64,000 nucleotides of DNA from Hyphomonadaceae bacterium BRH_c29 (GTDB taxonomy: Bacteria > Pseudomonadota > Alphaproteobacteria > Caulobacterales > Hyphomonadaceae). The notes beneath the pieces were generated by a model. The model made no database searches. It was not told the origin of the DNA and saw only the letters and a list, made by a program, of their open reading frames with translations. The first letter of the stretch is position 1. Each line of letters begins with the position of its first letter. The stretch covers positions 57,506 through 121,505 of the forward strand of contig LADW01000091.1 of NCBI GenBank assembly GCA_000961695.1, written 5' to 3'. The position numbers were made by a program, and so were the translations under genes. This document shows positions 63,240 through 64,000 of the stretch, in pieces.

Positions 63240-63707
63240 CTACACCCGGCTGACCCTTGCAGCAAAGCAGCCCTGCTTTGCAAAATGGAGGTGCAGATAA
63301 TCTGTGCCCGGATGCTGGAGCAGGGCTTCGATCCGTGTGGCAACGGCCTCGTCCTCGGCCAGATCGGCGTTCACCATCATGCCGGTTGCATCGAAAGCGC
63401 GCAGGGAGATGATCCGGCTCCGGATCATCTGCGGCACCTCGCCGCGCGGCACCGTCGCGCTGGCCACGCCTTCGCGCACATAGATCGCATGGCTCGCCCG
63501 GAAGGGCGTCGCCGCCGCCTGATGGGTATAGTGCAGCAGGTAGACCGTCTCCCCCACCTGCGCGTCTTCCAGGCTCACCCGGCAGGGATAGCCGGGCTGC
63601 TTGTCCACCAGCTGACGTTGGACAAGCCGGGCCGAGAGGTCAGCGTCAGACAGGGCGGAAAGCGCCGCAAACGGCTGGGCGGGCAGGGCATGGATCTGGA
63701 ACGGCAT
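63240..63707 (-). CDS. DUF1203 family protein
   Basis: 155 residues. The family pattern is seen throughout: I-x-A-L-P-A-Q-P-F-A near the start, D-K-Q-P-G-Y-P-C-R-V-S-L-E-D-A and V-G-E-T-V-Y-L-L-H-Y-T-H, then F-R-A-S-H-A-I-Y-V-R-E-G. Cytosolic, of unknown function; conserved His and Cys suggest metal binding. Confidence 0.85.
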   Translation of the reverse strand: MPFQIHALPAQPFAALSALSDADLSARLVQRQLVDKQPGYPCRVSLEDAQVGETVYLLHYTHQAAATPFRASHAIYVREGVASATVPRGEVPQMIRSRIISLRAFDATGMMVNADLAEDEAVATRIEALLQHPGTDYLHLHFAKQGCFAARVSRV

Positions 63708-63835
63708 GAACAGGTCTCCTCATTTCATGCCGCCGCTTTTGCCGCCCCAGCCGGGCGCGGCCCACCCGCTGCTTGCTGTCGGAGAATTCTCCGCTTCATC
63801 CTCCCGGGCTGGCTTTGCGTCAGGCTTGGCGCATC

Positions 63836-64000
63836 ATGTTCACCCCCATCCGTCTCTCGCGTTCGCTTGGCCTTGCCTGGGCGCTGGCCAGCCAGCAGCT
63901 GACCGCGCTGATCCAGAGCCTCGGCCTCGGCCCGCTGGCAGTGCGTGCCTTTCTGCCGCGCGCGGCGTGCCGGGCGCTGGACGATGAGTTGAAGCGGCTG
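63836..64000 (+). CDS. Start of an unidentified protein, cut by the window end
   Basis: Open from ATG 63836 to the edge (55 codons): M-F-T-P-I-R-L-S-R-S-L-G-L-A-W-A-L-A-S, then an Ala/Leu-rich stretch and C-R-A-L-D-D-E-L-K-R-L. No family is recognisable in so short a piece. The upstream ribosome binding site is weak, so it may be spurious. Confidence 0.35.
   Translation, partial: MFTPIRLSRSLGLAWALASQQLTALIQSLGLGPLAVRAFLPRAACRALDDELKRL

Overview
The window is a 64 kb piece of a high-GC alphaproteobacterial chromosome, probably from the Caulobacterales/Hyphomonadaceae group (inference). Pointers are a PleC-type cell-cycle histidine kinase, inverted repeats that carry the CcrM methylation motif GANTC in each arm, a UrcA-family protein, KdsB and LpxR-type proteins that imply a Gram-negative lipid A/Kdo outer membrane, and MlaE with an N-terminal STAS-like domain. 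I see no phage, insertion sequence, CRISPR array, rRNA or tRNA. Gene density is high and most genes are core or lineage-typical.

Layout. 0-6.6 kb: end of a DHA2-type drug efflux pump, a dipeptide epimerase, a complete mlaE-mlaF-mlaD-lipoprotein lipid transport operon, and LtrA. 6.6-16.9 kb: a tandem acyl-CoA dehydrogenase pair, VanZ-like protein, aminopeptidase N, the PleC-like kinase, and a minus-strand lipoprotein-kdsB-histidine phosphatase operon. 17-19.4 kb: a BlaI/BlaR1-like repressor and M56 membrane protease pair with a readable promoter and two operators; the protease carries a coiled-coil-like tail in place of a penicillin sensor. 19.5-23.7 kb: DUF4197 lipoprotein, hydrolase, SLC13/RCK permease and a MarR regulator. 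23.7-31 kb: a tyrosine/phenylalanine catabolism region (HPPD, small membrane protein, VOC protein, secreted FG-GAP propeller, fumarylacetoacetase, both 3-oxoacid CoA-transferase subunits, aromatic aminotransferase). It lacks recognisable homogentisate dioxygenase and maleylacetoacetate isomerase.

31-43.7 kb: Zur coupled to a thioesterase, MarR, NlpC/P60 hydrolase, membrane-anchored cytochrome c, prephenate dehydratase, LysR, DoxX-like and YHS proteins, histone H1-like protein, NudC, DJ-1-type protein, TypA, an acyltransferase and a small globin. 43.7-60.3 kb: an S9 peptidase, the SRP RNA gene (ffs), and nrdA and nrdB separated by about 11 kb but sharing a near-identical NrdR-type box. Between them lie two LpxR-related genes, an alkyl sulfatase, a TerC/YjbE protein, an esterase, a KefB-type antiporter, a SulP transporter and a DUF805 protein. 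60.3-64 kb: retropepsin-like lipoprotein, EF-hand protein, WXXGXW-type protein, UrcA protein, DUF1203 protein and the start of an unidentified gene.

The strongest non-coding signals are the ffs RNA, the BlaI-type operators, the nrdA/nrdB NrdR boxes with DnaA-like boxes, and several perfect inverted repeats upstream of genes. No wholly new multi-gene system is evident. The best leads are the M56 protease with an unusual sensor tail, the tandem LpxR-related pair, the incomplete tyrosine cluster with an embedded VOC protein and a secreted propeller, and the GANTC-bearing dyads.
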